In this document: positions 1 to 11,523 of the stretch, in pieces | How positions within the stretch are numbered: position 1 is the first letter of the stretch | Layout: each line of letters begins with the position of its first letter | NCBI GenBank assembly: GCA_010645155.1 | Contig: CM021312.1 | Coordinates: forward strand, 4,589,176-4,653,175 | Origin: Tigriopus japonicus | Lineage: Eukaryota; Arthropoda; Copepoda; Harpacticoida; Harpacticidae | Length of the DNA: 64,000 nucleotides | Direction: 5' to 3' | Notes under the pieces: generated by a model | The model's input: the letters and a program-made list of their open reading frames with translations, nothing else | What the model was told of the DNA's origin: nothing | Database searches by the model: none | Translations under genes and position numbers: made by a program

Positions 1-388
1 TATCACGAAAGTGACCACCAGCAATAACAAAGAATGACCCATAAACATTACTGAATTCCACATTTGACTCATCACTTGCATGGTTGACATTTGCCTGGTC
101 ACACATTTCGGATGTTCCCGCGCTTTTGTCCGCTCAACAGTTGGCGACTGGAGACACATTTTTAGGCTTACGCTCGGTCTAGTTTTAATAGAAGTCAATG
201 CTAGTGTGGCGACCCTGTCAGCTCTACTGGTTCTCTCTTCCTCCTTCATGCTCACCTTTGTACTTCCTATTTATATCTCTGTTCTTTCCGCCAACAAATC
301 AGTTGTTCTATCATCTTACACTCGTTCGGATGTCCTCTCCGTATGAGAGGCATCCGTCCTACGTTGGACGGATCATAGATCCGCCACA

Positions 389-1056
389 CTAGCATGCTAC
401 ATAGACGCCGACACGACAGCTGACTCAGGCCAGCCAAGCCATCCCTCTACTTGTCCTCACTGTCTTAACTATCAGGGTTGTTGGAGGGGTCGTCTCGATA
501 CAACCGTATGTATGACCGAGTTGAACTGATGTCGCGAGACAAATGTATGTACTACCAAGTTGAACTGATGTCGCGAGACAAACGTATGTACTACCAAGTT
601 GAACTGATGTCGCGAGACAAACGTATGTACTACCGAGTTAAACTGATGGATACAAGTTTGAGATGAACGAACGACTGCAGGAAGGAGCTGTCACTCCAGC
701 AATGATTTGAAGGCATGAACTTAATTTCACGTAGTTGTGGCTCTGTTTTTTGATCTAGAATAAGGAGGCAACGAAATTTGTGTTCAATTTAGGGACTACC
801 ACCTTTGGCAGTCCTCTTTAGATTTAAGTTTCTGATCTGTCTGAAGCCTTTTCTCAGACTTGATATTCTCATAACCTCCAACAAGGGTGATTGAACATGC
901 TCAAAATAGCATGGTCTATATCTAATGTATTAACAGATCACTTGATTACTTCACGTCTACAACACATATATTTTGACCCAATGGCATGGCTTTACGTCCA
1001 CTTTTTCTGGCAACCCTGAAGTCAGCTGTCGTGTCTGCGTCTATGTAGCATGCTAG
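389..1056. mobile_element. Non-autonomous element with 36-base terminal inverted repeats
   Basis: Positions 389-424 and 1021-1056 are near-perfect inverted repeats beginning CTAGCATGCTACATAGACGC. They enclose about 600 bases without a convincing coding region. A 39-base tandem repeat lies inside. I could not find a clear target-site duplication, so the superfamily is undecided. Confidence 0.55.
506..650. repeat. 39-base tandem repeat, about 3.7 copies
   Basis: The unit starts GTATGTACTACCAAGTTGAA and contains TGATGTCGCGAGACAAAC. Three full copies and one partial copy differ by only a few bases. Because 39 is a multiple of three, one frame stays open through the array, but this looks like a by-product of the repeat and not a gene. 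Confidence 0.85.
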
Positions 1057-1795
1057 AGACTCCGACTAACGTCCATAATAGATGTGATTGATCGTGTATT
1101 AATACCTCAACTGAAAAACAATTTCAGCCAAAAGCATCCCAAAAGGAAAAAGAAAAGAAAGCTGTTGAAATTGGTAAAAAATATATGTTCTTTAAGAATT
1201 TGGGGAAGACACTAAATTTCGGCGAGGCCAAAAATGCAAAATAAAGAGGAAAAATGCCAGAAAAATGTACCAAATTTCGATAAAACCGCCAATAATGCAA
1301 AAATGCTTAACAACCAAAATAATGAAAAAATGCAAAAAATCGAAAAAAGTGAATTAAAATGCATTTTCATGAACGAGCAACCCTCCTAATAAGTCCTTTT
1401 TTGCAGTAGCAAAAGGCTTGCTCAAGTGCTTTTTTATTTAATCACAAAAAAGTGAATTTTGCATATTATTGATTCAACTCCAAAGTATCCTTACGTGAAA
1501 TATCGATCGTTTCCATGAACTTGGACTTTTTAAATACACGCAAAAATGGAACTAACTTGGCTGTCCGGAGTTGGTCGGCCCATTTTGGCAAATCCAAAGG
1601 CCCTACTTTTCCGCTAATTGTATGATTTGAAACAGTCTGTTGAGCAACCTTTGTGCACGTCCCATTCCAATCCGCTGCCATTGAAGGACGTTTTGGCTGG
1701 ATTCATCAACTAGAAGACAGAAATTATTTCATCTCGATTCAACAAGTCTCCTGAGTCAATTAAAATCCGTCATAGGCAACACTTGTAAGGGTTGT
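1057..1795. other. Stretch without a gene; A-rich sequence and a dispersed repeat
   Basis: Positions 1190-1380 are rich in AAAATGCAAAA-like runs resembling the interiors of the hAT elements elsewhere in the window. Positions 1550-1690 resemble the repeat seen at 38152-38285 and 39374-39517, sharing CCCATTTTGGCAAATCCAA. I see no supported gene. Confidence 0.4.
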
Positions 1796-1988
1796 GGAAC
1801 CCAATTCAACGTCTTGAAAATGAAGCAATGTTGGTGAATAGTAAAAGGAAGGAAAGGGTCATCGGAAATAACATATGTGAAATAGCCTATTAGGCACGTC
1901 TGACTTTCAAGTTAATTATTAATGACCCTTACCTTTGCCCAACTTTTCCCCATATTGATTTGTTTTCAAGACGTTGAATTGGGCCTCT
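1796..1988. repeat. Inverted repeat, about 65-base arms
   Basis: The arm at 1796-1862 starts ACCCAATTCAACGTCTTG and is matched in reverse by 1920-1988. The arms are moderately diverged, with a spacer of about 57 bases. It looks like a small foldback or MITE-type repeat. Confidence 0.6.
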
Positions 1989-2099
1989 CAACAAGTGACG
2001 GGTTTCGAGTTGTGCTGCCACTTTTGACTTGAAGTTTATTATTGTTCATAAGGGCACGTTGTATTGAACTTTTTGAAAAAACCCAAACAGGGACCATTT

Positions 2100-2310
2100 T
2101 GAAGCTGCGATTGAAAAACGCAGCTTATGTAGCAAAACTTGATCGAGCATGATTATTTCTACTCCGTCTCATGTGCTTCTTTTGTGTTTCTAGCTATGCT
2201 TCTACTATACTTCAAAACTGCCTCAACAACCAACCTTCAGACTAACTTCAACATCGTTGATGTTCGTCTCCACCTTACCATCCATCTCCACCTTACCGGG
2301 AGTTTCAAAC
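2100..2310. repeat. Half copy of a palindromic foldback family
   Basis: This stretch matches one arm of the large palindrome at 10064-10346: CGCAGCTTATGTAGC, then CTTGATCGAG, then ATTATTTCTACT, then ATGTGCTTCTTT, and finally a CAACAACC terminus. The second arm is missing or unrecognisable. Confidence 0.6.
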
Positions 2311-2339
2311 AAATGGAACACCTAATTATATAGCCTATG

Positions 2340-3400
2340 GCTCGTGATTGAAACCATATATGAAACTCACTTTCAGTGGATATTATTGTCCAAACACTTG
2401 GCTTGAAGAGTCAGTACAGCTATTTTCCCCAAGTTCAATATTGAAGCAATTGAAATATTAAAAATTTGTAATATTTAAGATATTGAAATTTTTCCCATGA
2501 ACGGTCATTTCTCAAAAGAGAGCGTTCGTGAGTCCGAGTTTTTTCTCTCTTCCGAAATTTGGCTAAAATCAAAGATAAGGCGTCATGGAGGGATAAATCA
2601 ATATTTGTCTTAAGAATTGTTATCTGCTGTATCTTTTAGAGCTTCATACATTTTGGGTGAGATCAACCATTTCCGAGTTACGAGTATAGTTTCCTCTTCC
2701 GTTTCTTATGAATCACCCGGTACAACTTCCGTTGGAGACCTTTTTACAAGCCAAAGCAGATATTTTGGAATGGATTCCAAAGTTAATGCACAAAGGAACA
2801 CCGGAATGGAATTGGAAGATTTCTAAATTTTTCTCAACAAAATTGCGCCCAGTTGAAAATTCAATTGATATAACATGATAAAATGTTATAAAACAACATA
2901 AAAACTAGAGCACTAAAGGAAAAGTGCTCGATAAATTGCGAGATTGCAATCAAACAGTCATTAAGAAGAGTGAGAGGTAGGCCAATGGATGGATTTATAC
3001 CAAAGTTACAAAAACAATAAAAGATATGTGGATTGATTTTGTTTTGATTTTATCCTTAATAGTATATATCATTTCCTTATTGAATACGTGGACACCCTAA
3101 GGTAGCCATTATAATCGTTTATAATATTATATTTATCATATTATAATCGGTTTTTACATAATCGTTTTGTAGTTTGAGGGATTGCTTGGTCGATACAGGG
3201 GTTCCTGGTCGATATGAGGAAATAAACATCCCAATGAGAGCATGTTTACAATGAGTTCAATTACGACCTTTTTTTCCAAAAATACTGACGATTCATTTCT
3301 CAGGGGGTTCAAACTTCATTACTCACAGTTTTTTTTTGTTTTGATAAATCGAGTGATGCCAAAATCAGATTACCTCGAACAATCAAACAGGAAGGGAGGA
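2340..3400. other. Stretch without a gene
   Basis: No coding region is supported. Positions about 2655-2735 share a diverged 75-base match with 25918-25990 (GAGATCAACCATTT, then CTCTTCCGTTTC, then ACCCGGTA), which marks a dispersed repeat. The remainder is AT-rich. Confidence 0.4.
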
Positions 3401-3640
3401 GACGTGGTGTCGTAGTTAGCGCAGTTTCCGGTAGTAAGACAGGTCCCAGGTTCGATTCTCCTTCCAGACCTCTCTCAGGGAAACTTTTAGACGCTAATCC
3501 ACACCCACAGACGGAGAACCAATCTGATACCGGACACGAGATTGCCTATCGGAAATGATTTGGAAGATGTGATGGCTGGCTTCGCTGGCCGGGCGAGGCT
3601 CAAACCACCGACCCTAGCACCCACAATCAAAAAAAAAAAA
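3401..3640 (+). mobile_element. tRNA-derived SINE
   Basis: The head has pol III promoter-like boxes: an A-box-like GTAGTTAGCGCAG near 3413 and a B-box-like GGTTCGATTCT near 3452. A tRNA-unrelated body follows and the element ends in an A-rich tail at 3629-3640. This head, body and oligo(A) layout is typical of SINEs. The anticodon arm is too degraded for a functional tRNA. Confidence 0.7.
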
Positions 3641-4437
3641 CAAATTCAGGCAAAAGGTATTTTAGATCCGTACCATGAAGAGCACCAATATTAACTTCCC
3701 ATGGTATCCATTCACATAAGACTTGCTACTCATTTAGCCAATAACCCAGAATGAGTCCTTTACTACAATCAAATGTATTTTTATTTAATATAAGAACTTA
3801 TCCAATGGGCTTGATCTTGCAATAAAGATTTATACTTGAACATTTTCGAGTGCCAAGAGTAAGTTAAAATAATTAAGTTAAAATTTCATTTTCAGTCATG
3901 AGCGCAACAACTAACATCAATCCTTGTTCTAAGGTTTAGTGATGTGACCTTAGGGTTCAAGCACAATCTGTTGCAGGCATTGACCTCACAAAAACATTGC
4001 ACGTAAATTTGTTCTCAATGGTTTTGGGTCATCAGTTCAGTTCTACTTCATTTTAGACGATCAATCCTTAGGCCTTTAATGAAAAAAATGAAACCATGAT
4101 GCCTTTTTCGGCTTAAGTTTTCCCCTGGCACCCCTGAACCAATGATTAAAACAAAACGTCTTGCTTGGTCTGATTTTGAATGAAATTGATAACTTAAGAT
4201 ATGAAAACCCGATGAAATATATATTGTGTGTAAGAATTCTTTTGCCGGTGAATGATGTATTCATTCTGTGCGCAACGACTCTTACTTGTAAGTAAGTGTT
4301 GTAAGGTCAGAGAGTGGTTACTGACTAGATGTTTATTGTCTTCGGAGATACAGATATATATACTTGAATAGATTGACTAGAGTGAGCACGAGCATATAGG
4401 AGTGAGCATTGCAGGAATACTACAGTGAGTAAGTAAG
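3641..4437. other. Stretch without a gene
   Basis: AT-rich sequence with no supported coding region, RNA gene or bounded repeat. Confidence 0.35.
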
Positions 4438-4439
4438 TA

Positions 4440-4935
4440 CACCCTTGTGCAAATTAATTGCATTAAAGCGATTTTTTCCTCACATTTGATTTTTTTGCTT
4501 CGCCTTATTCATCGATGCTGTTTTTTTTTTTGTTTTGGACGCGTGCCAATCACAAAAAGAGATACGAGCAATGATTTTCGGGCTTGGGCCGAGTCTCAGT
4601 GCGCATGTACTCAATTTGTTGAAGATGATGCAATAATTGCGTCAGCCTCATTATGACGTCATCCTAGTTGATTGAGCCCATTGTTTGTCATTTGTGCAAT
4701 GGATATTACACCACGCAAGCGAACCAAGATACTCACTCTGCATGAGCACACGTTCAATAATCAGCGAGAAATAGCCAAAATTGTTGGCGTAAACCAGTCA
4801 ACCGTTTCGCGCCTATGTATATGTATATATATGTATATGTTTATGAAATATTATGTGAATAAAAAGCTAATTTAACACAGGATACCACTTAAAACTGTAT
4901 TTTCTTATTTGATGCAATTAATTTGCACAAAGGTG
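4440..4935 (+). mobile_element. Tc1/mariner-type element, internally deleted
   Basis: The termini are inverted repeats of about 24 bases (CACCCTTGTGCAAATTAATT on the left; the right end is the complement with one change), flanked by TA at 4438-4439 and 4936-4937, the hallmark target duplication of this superfamily. At 496 bases it is far shorter than an autonomous 1.3-1.7 kb element. A remnant of the transposase N-terminus remains inside, so it is a deletion derivative that could only move if a transposase were supplied elsewhere. Confidence 0.85.
4700..4815 (+). pseudogene. Tc1-like transposase N-terminal helix-turn-helix remnant
   Basis: The frame starting at 4700 reads MDITPRKRTKILTLHE and continues through NQREIAKIVGVNQSTVSRL. 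This is a typical first helix-turn-helix of Tc1-family transposases, with the REIA...GVNQSTVSR pattern of the recognition helix. After SRL the frame runs into AT-rich sequence and the rest of the transposase, including the DDE catalytic domain, is gone. It sits between intact terminal inverted repeats, so the loss is internal. It cannot encode a working transposase. Confidence 0.75.
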
Positions 4936-5681
4936 TAATTTATTTCATAAGGGCAGGATAAGATTATTCATTATATTGTCAATGCTTGATATTAGAATAA
5001 CGCTCAATTAAGAACAATGTCGCTGCTGAATGAAAATAGTCTCTTGTACTTCTGTCAATGGGAGTGATTACCGTATCATTTTACGGACCTGCTGCCGTCC
5101 CTAACTGCCGTTAGCAGTGTAGGCTTGCCAAAAAAGTCTCAGTTTTCAAGGGTCAGATTTTCGAAAAATGTTGCATTTATGGGCAATGGCGTGGTTAATG
5201 TATGCTGAGAAGTATTGCAAAGTAATATGAAAACAAATGGAGAAATTGGAAGCCTTCAACTAAACACATTATTTGTTTTTAGGTTTAATGCCCCAGGAAC
5301 CAATCTCCTCTGGCCATCTTGTTATTCAAAGTCGGCCATTCCTAATTTCAAAGTTCGGAAGAACTCTCTCAACTTATGTAGTGAAATTTTAGATAAAAGC
5401 AACAAAACATACTTTTTTGCAAAAACAATGTCAAGAATTGCTATTTCAACTTCAATTTGTGCAGATAAGAAAGGCATTGTTGCAATCACAAGGCCTAAAC
5501 CTTCATTTTAGTTATCTTGCACGCTCATCAGAAACACAGGTCCTCCGAACTTTTTTTCCCGCCCAAAATGATGACGTCACTAGAAATTGCTGTAATGCCT
5601 TCAGGATCTGATTTGTGGTAAACCCGTTTCAACACAAACACCTCCGTTCACCTTAGGGTATCAGTATATATGTATTTACAT

Positions 5682-6020
5682 TAGTGATGGACCGAAAGGG
5701 CTCATAACCGAAACCGAAAGTTTCGGCCGAAAGAGGGCTTAACCAAAACCGAAACTGAAACCGAAACCGAAAGCAGCTGATTACAAAATTGTTCAAATGC
5801 AAAATCTGCCTTAAAAATTAGAATGCTCATGTGTTCGATGTTGGGTAGTCGCAAATTATGAAAAATCGGAAAACTTAAATTTCAGAGGTTTTTGGACCAA
5901 TATTTTTTGATTTTGTTATCAAAATCCATTTTACATAGTGCTTGTCTGCTTTCGATTTCGGTAGGCATAACCGAAACCGAAACCGAAATTTCGGCCGAAA
6001 GCGCTTTCGGTCCATCACTA
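5682..6020. mobile_element. hAT-type MITE (GTGATGGACC family), copy 1
   Basis: The ends are TAGTGATGGACCGAAAG and its complement CTTTCGGTCCATCACTA. An exact 8-base duplication ATTTACAT flanks it at 5674-5681 and 6021-6028, which points to the hAT superfamily. At 339 bases it has no transposase. Both subterminal regions carry many ACCGAAA and TTTCGGC motifs, possible transposase binding sites. A diverged second copy is at 13738-14054 and an end fragment is near 46561-46605. Confidence 0.85.
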
Positions 6021-6787
6021 ATTTACATAGTATATGATTCTGTATCGAAAGTAAAAACTGATATAGATTAAAATCTTTTATTTATTTGATAATGAGCTAG
6101 GAAGATAGGCGGTGTTGCAATGAAGTAAATAATGAGGAATTCTATTTTGAAAGCATTTACAGGGTCGGCGGTCAAGGGTAGATTTTGGCATTTTTAGAAC
6201 ATAACCAGCATCTGTTTCAGATCTAATTGAGGCTCATATAATTGTTTACTTAGTAAATCCTCAAAAGTGAGACATGCAGGGATACCAAAGAGTCCATTCC
6301 TACCCAAAATTATGCCTTTCTCTCCTTGAGGGACAAATGAAAGGCAATGTGCCAACAGTCCCAATTACCTCATCGATGTCATGATCTCAGCCATGCCCAA
6401 GGGCTTCAACAGGAATATGTACAGTGTGTCCCATAAAAAATGCAAATTTTTCAAGATTTATTTTAGGGCAGCTTTAATCATTATTTTTACTGATTTAGGC
6501 CTTGTGTGTAATCGTTTGACTGTATACTTTGCGATGATGTAAATAAAATAGTGGGTTGTGACTAAGAAATATAAGAAAAATGGATGTAAAGGAGGGTGTG
6601 ACTGGTTTGCTGTGCGCCCAAACACCTGTATAACTAATTGCAACGATTGTGGGATCCCACCTGGCTACCGTTTCATGTATCCAACGTTCACTTCTTGATG
6701 AAATACGTCCACGGAAGCCAGAAATAGGTCGTCCACGGTCCGCTTGCCTACCAACGGTCATCAGATTAGTGAAATAGAAGCCTGAAT

Positions 6788-6967
6788 GTTGGGTGCACTA
6801 ATTCAAATGGCTCAAGTAGACCAAAGTAGAGTATGAATAACATTGCTCGAGTATAGTCTCTGTACATAAGCTGCCTTTCAAACGCAGCTTAAGTACAGAG
6901 ACTATACTCGAGCAATGTTATTCAAACTCTACTTTGGTATGCTTCAGCCATTTGAATTAGTGCACGA
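6788..6967. repeat. Long near-perfect palindrome, about 82-base arms
   Basis: The sequence from GTGCACTAATTCAAATGG at 6788 to the complementary CCATTTGAATTAGTGCAC at 6967 folds back with few mismatches around a loop CTTTCAAAC. A transcript would form an extended hairpin. The core CATAAGCTGC...GCAGCTTA is shared with the palindrome at 10064-10346, so they are related foldback elements. A degraded relative lies at about 14395-14580. Confidence 0.8.
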
Positions 6968-7345
6968 AACATCCGGGCTATTAAATGAGGCAAAATCCTA
7001 TGAAATTGATCCAAAAAATAAGAAAGCCAATATTTAAAAAACTACTATGCAACAGTTGCACTTGACCAGCAGTTCAAGTCATTTTTGACCAATTTCTACA
7101 GAGTAATTTACGAAATATCGGCTTCCTTGGCCAATTTCCGGATTGATCTCAAACGCGGGATTTTGCCTCATTCTGTCCCACCGGTCTGATGGCCTTGGGT
7201 GCAAGAGCAGACCGTGGATGGCCACTTCCCGGCTTCCTTGGACATGGTCCATAAAGGAGTGAATGTTGCTATCCAAAAATTATTCTTAAAAGTTTCGCAT
7301 TTTTTTATAGGACATACTGTATAGCACAACTTCTATTCCTTAATA

Positions 7346-7566
7346 CAGGGGTGTCGCGGGCAAATGTGGCCAACTGATTTCGCGTGGCCCGCGACAGGAT
7401 CTTTCATTTTCAATAGACTGAAGCCCGTAGCATTTGCAGTAGGTAAATTGTAGAATTTTATTCTAGAAATTATTTGCCTTTTTGGATGGTGTGGCCCGCG
7501 AGCGCCAACGGTCAATTGCCAATTGCGCCAATTTGGCCCACTGCTAAATAAGTTTGCACACCCCTG
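7346..7566. mobile_element. hAT-type MITE with CAGGGGTG ends
   Basis: The element begins CAGGGGTGTCGCGGGC and ends TTTGCACACCCCTG. The 8-base duplication CCTTAATA flanks it exactly at 7338-7345 and 7567-7574. CAGGGGTG-type termini with 8-base duplications are characteristic of hAT elements. It is 221 bases long and non-coding. Confidence 0.85.
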
Positions 7567-7574
7567 CCTTAATA

Positions 7575-10063
7575 CATTGGGATTCTTTGACTGAAAATTT
7601 GAAAAAAATCTATCAAAAATTGCAAAACTTATGATGGTCCGAAGACCTATGGTCTACACTTAGGCCGCCAACCCTGTTGACCACTTCATTGGGTAAGGCC
7701 ACCATTGACCCTTGCTACGAAACGACAGGAGTATATAGATAGGGTTGGAGATTTCCTTGACAGCGTACCTCACCCAGGTCTTGTCATATTCCGTGAAGGC
7801 TTTCGTGGGCTTGCTCAGCATACAGGTTCATGTTTTTACCATCTTTGGACCTTACAAATGGAATCAGGTGATCAAGAATCAGATAAACTTTGGTAGCCAA
7901 GGACATTCCACTTTTTTTCCAGGCCACCCGAAAATTTCGAACGCATTGCTCAAGGGCAAATAAATCAACTTTGTCTTGGCATCATTTCAAGTTGAGGTTG
8001 TGGAAGAACTGAAAAACCTGCACAAATTTTCCACCCTCCTTCTCCTTATTTTCTTTTCCAATAAATTTTTCAGACTATCCTTATTCTGAAGTAATTTGTG
8101 AAACTCATTGCCTTCAAAACAAGAGCCATGGTAAGGTGTTTTGTGCGGATGAAGCTGTCTGGGTCAAGAGGTGGTCTCTGGGATCTGATCACTCATTTTT
8201 GAGAATTTTCAAATTCTTTGGTGGGTATTAGGGTAAAAATTACAATGATCGTTTTGCTAGAATCAATATTTCTCTTCTCAAAATCCTTTTTGCTGTATAT
8301 TTCAAGCTCATTAGCGGTGTCAGTGTTGTGTTTCAGAATAAGTAAATCCTTGTGTGTGTGACCACAAAGTAGGAAAAGGTTTGCATGCCCATGTCAGGAA
8401 AGACCATTCTACTCATCAGCTGATCGATGGCAGCGGGACTACATTCAATTGTTCTGTTCAAGGACCCTCCAGCAAGGAATGGTCACCTTTTGCATTCACC
8501 AAACCTTTCCAGCCAACTTAGGCCTAACTATAGACAACGGCGAAGAAAGTTCCAACAGCCAAGAGGAGAATAAGCTTTAAATTGTGTGTTATCTCACCTT
8601 GAACCCAAGTGCCGTGGGTAGGAAAAGCTGTGCTTTAAGTTGCCATGATTATCTCTTTGATTCTATGACTCTAAAAAAACTTTTTGAGCCTAACTTGCCT
8701 GTGAATAGTGCCCAAAATCCTCCATGCTCTGGCTATGAACATTTATTTGGATGTTTGATAATGAGTATTTGGATTGAGCCATGGCAAACTAATGTGTTTG
8801 AGGCATATCAAAGAGTGGTTTTGAAACCGTGGTTTCATTTGAGTTGGAAAAGAGCTCCTGAACTGAGGCTTCAATGATCAAGACCAAGAACCATTTAAGC
8901 AATGGCACAATGCCACCAGTTTATCAAGGAATTGTTTGTCAATGCCCAGTGGTCTCTAAATTTCAAGAAAGCCATTGTGCTTGTGGCTCAGAAAGAATAG
9001 TAGAGCAATGACAAACTATTATTACTTAACAATACAACAAGAACAACAAGTTCCTCTTTCAGTGTTATTTAGGAGCAAAACCTGAAAGTTCCCTGTGGGT
9101 TCATCTCCAAGACAACCAACATCCATGGACAAAAGGTTTCTGCCGTTTTAAATACTACTCAGTTACCTAGTTCATCCAACACAAAATCCAAGAAGCCATC
9201 AAGACTTCCCATATCAGCATTTGAGGTCTCTTTTACTCATTGACTGATACAATGTCAATACTGAATATTTTCTTGAAAACACATTTTTCTCCATGCCAAT
9301 TGAAAGTTCTTTAAATTTTCAGACCAACTTGGAAAAGACAAAAAAGGTGTCATATTAAGCCCCATAGTTTTATTTAAAAAAATGTGGAGTCTTACCTAAT
9401 GCCATTTATGACTCTGAATGAGAACATAAATTAGGCTATGCATTTGTTAATAAAATTAATTGTGAACTACTTTCAAACTATCCCTAATTCATGTTCAGTA
9501 ATATAGAGTCTGAAATTATTTGTTTTCTATTCAATATAATGCAACAAAGCAAAAATTAGGAAGAAAGTGATATTTTGTTCAACATTTGTTCTTACAAATT
9601 GAACTTGTGCATGACTTTTTTGGCAAAAATATAACAAATCAAACCTCAGATATATTTTTGAATAGAAAATGGTATCATATGAATCTATTTTATGCTTTTG
9701 GAATGGGTAAAAGTATGCAAATTAAAGTTTTGAGTGATCTTTAGACTTGCAAGCAATGGCCTAAGTTGGCGGGACCATAAATGTCGTGTCGCCTCCTTGC
9801 TCAAGAGTCCTTGTTCTGTTATGGCGTCATCCAGAGAATCGGATGAATTGTAGGGCCCTAAATTTTTCTCGACCTTCACCCGATTTTTACGATTGGTCGG
9901 GTATGGCCACATTTAGAATTACAAGAGCCCTTGATCCACAACTTGCTTTTGTTCAGAAATTTGCAAACGAGTCAAGACTCGAGCATGCTATGGAAGTGAT
10001 GCCCGTCGAACAATAACAAAACGCAAAGTTGGCAATCCAAGAGTTACTCCAAGAACATCTATA
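7575..10063. other. Long stretch without a recognised gene
   Basis: Only short accidental frames are present, none with recognisable domain content or a convincing splice structure. No bounded transposon was found. It may hold introns of a gene outside the window or unclassified old repeats. Confidence 0.35.
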
Positions 10064-10346
10064 GGTCGGTTGTTGAGGTAGTTTGGAGGTATAGCAGAAG
10101 CACATCTAGAAGCATAGAAGAAGCATAAAAGAAGCACATGACGCGCAGTAGAAATAACCGTACTCGATCAAGTTTCGCTACATAAGCTGCGATTGAAAAC
10201 GCAGCTGCTTTTGAAAAACACAGCTTATGTAGCGAAACTTGATCGAGTACGGTTATTTCTACTGCGCGTCATGTGCTTCTTTTATGCTTCCTCTATGCTT
10301 CTAGATGTGCTTCTACTATACTTCCAAACTACCTCGACAACCGACC
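10064..10346. mobile_element. Palindromic foldback element, about 125-base arms
   Basis: The left arm starts GGTCGGTTGTTGAGGTAG and the right arm ends with the near-exact complement. Arms 10064-10188 and about 10222-10346 match over roughly 125 bases with only a few mismatches, around a loop that itself contains GCTGCG/CGCAGC. Both edges abut TA. Relatives occur at 2100-2310, 6788-6967 and 24318-24470. It is a foldback transposon or MITE without coding capacity. Confidence 0.8.
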
Positions 10347-10499
10347 TAATGTCACCATCAACTGGTACTTGAGGGAAATTGTGCGCTGGCCGTTTGTCTC
10401 AGATCTCGCCTGGTTGCATTTATCAATGTGGGAGAAGAGCAAGAACGATCAATTTAGAATCTTTGATCACAAAATGCGAGCATTAGGACAAACTACTGC

Positions 10500-10680
10500 G
10501 GAAACATGAAGACGTCCTAAAGAAGCCAAGCTCAATTATTCATCCTATTTCAAATGCAGACATGATCTCTCTGAAAAACGACATTGGATTATCCAACAAG
10601 CAAACATTGAGAGTTGCCAGAACAGTTCGAAATAAGTTTGGGTCAAGGGCTTATGGCGGACCTCACGTCCGCCATACTGG
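10500..10680 (+). other. Possible coding relic, unrecognised
   Basis: An open frame reads through KPSSIIHPISNADMISL and then LSNKQTLRVARTVRNKFGSR from about 10525. The mix of residues looks protein-like, but there is no start, terminal exon or known domain I can name. It lies next to the 20-base tandem repeat and may be a degraded mobile-element protein. Confidence 0.2.
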
Positions 10681-10700
10681 TGACCCCAAAAAAGCCGGCC

Positions 10701-10776
10701 ACCTCATCGACCTTCGTCGCCGCTCATCGGCCTTCTTCGCCGCTCATCGGCCTTTGTCGCCGCTCATCGGCCTTTT
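10701..10776. repeat. 20-base tandem repeat, about 3.7 copies
   Basis: The unit is CGCTCATCGGCCTTNNTCGC, seen at 10721, 10741 and 10761 with a degenerate copy before. It is GC-rich compared with its surroundings. Confidence 0.8.
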
Positions 10777-11523
10777 GATTTTGATTTCCATAGAGTGACG
10801 GCACGTCATGCGATGAAATCTGCCTCCTCTCTATCGTAGTTGAAGACAAGTTTGATAAAACAAGTTTTTTCGATAGCGGAAACTCGAACCCTTATTTCTT
10901 ACAAGCTGCTTGAACAGTTTTTCTCTTTGTTTTGATACGGTCGCTTAATCAGCTAATGCAAAGTCAATTGGGTTTAGGCCTCTTTGAAAGAGGTGCATTT
11001 TCCCCAGGGTGATGGACTTTATTCTAAAAGTGTGTTGTTGTCATAATCTAGAATGGGAAAAAAACAATTATTTCTTACATTTTACCAAAACTTCCATTTC
11101 TTGGTTTCCTTAACATGATATGAATTGGTTAAACACCTTGATTCTGGACTTCGAGAAATGATTCATATGGTATTTGAGTTTTTGAGAATCATTGATTGCG
11201 TCATGCTGACAGTACACAGAAAACTGCGGACACTTTACTTCAATGAAAAAGTGATTTCGTCTTAGGAAATGAGTTCTGCCCAAAGTAGTCCTCCAATCGT
11301 GATTGATTTGTTATCTAGGATGGTTAACTTGAAGTTGCGAGAAAAAAAGTGATCATTTGGATCAATCATGAACGTTCAAATTTGAAATTGAAAATAAAGC
11401 AATCACCAAACCTAGGATTTATCTCCAAATTCAAATCTGTACGCAATTTCTTCCATGGGGCCAACGTGACCATTTCCGCTTTTTTTTAAATTGCAAAGGT
11501 GTCTGAATCTTATTCCTGATGAG

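Noticed and set aside
10701..10776. Possible CRISPR-like array
   Set aside because: The 20-base units are directly adjacent without spacers, and the window is eukaryotic; it is a simple tandem repeat.
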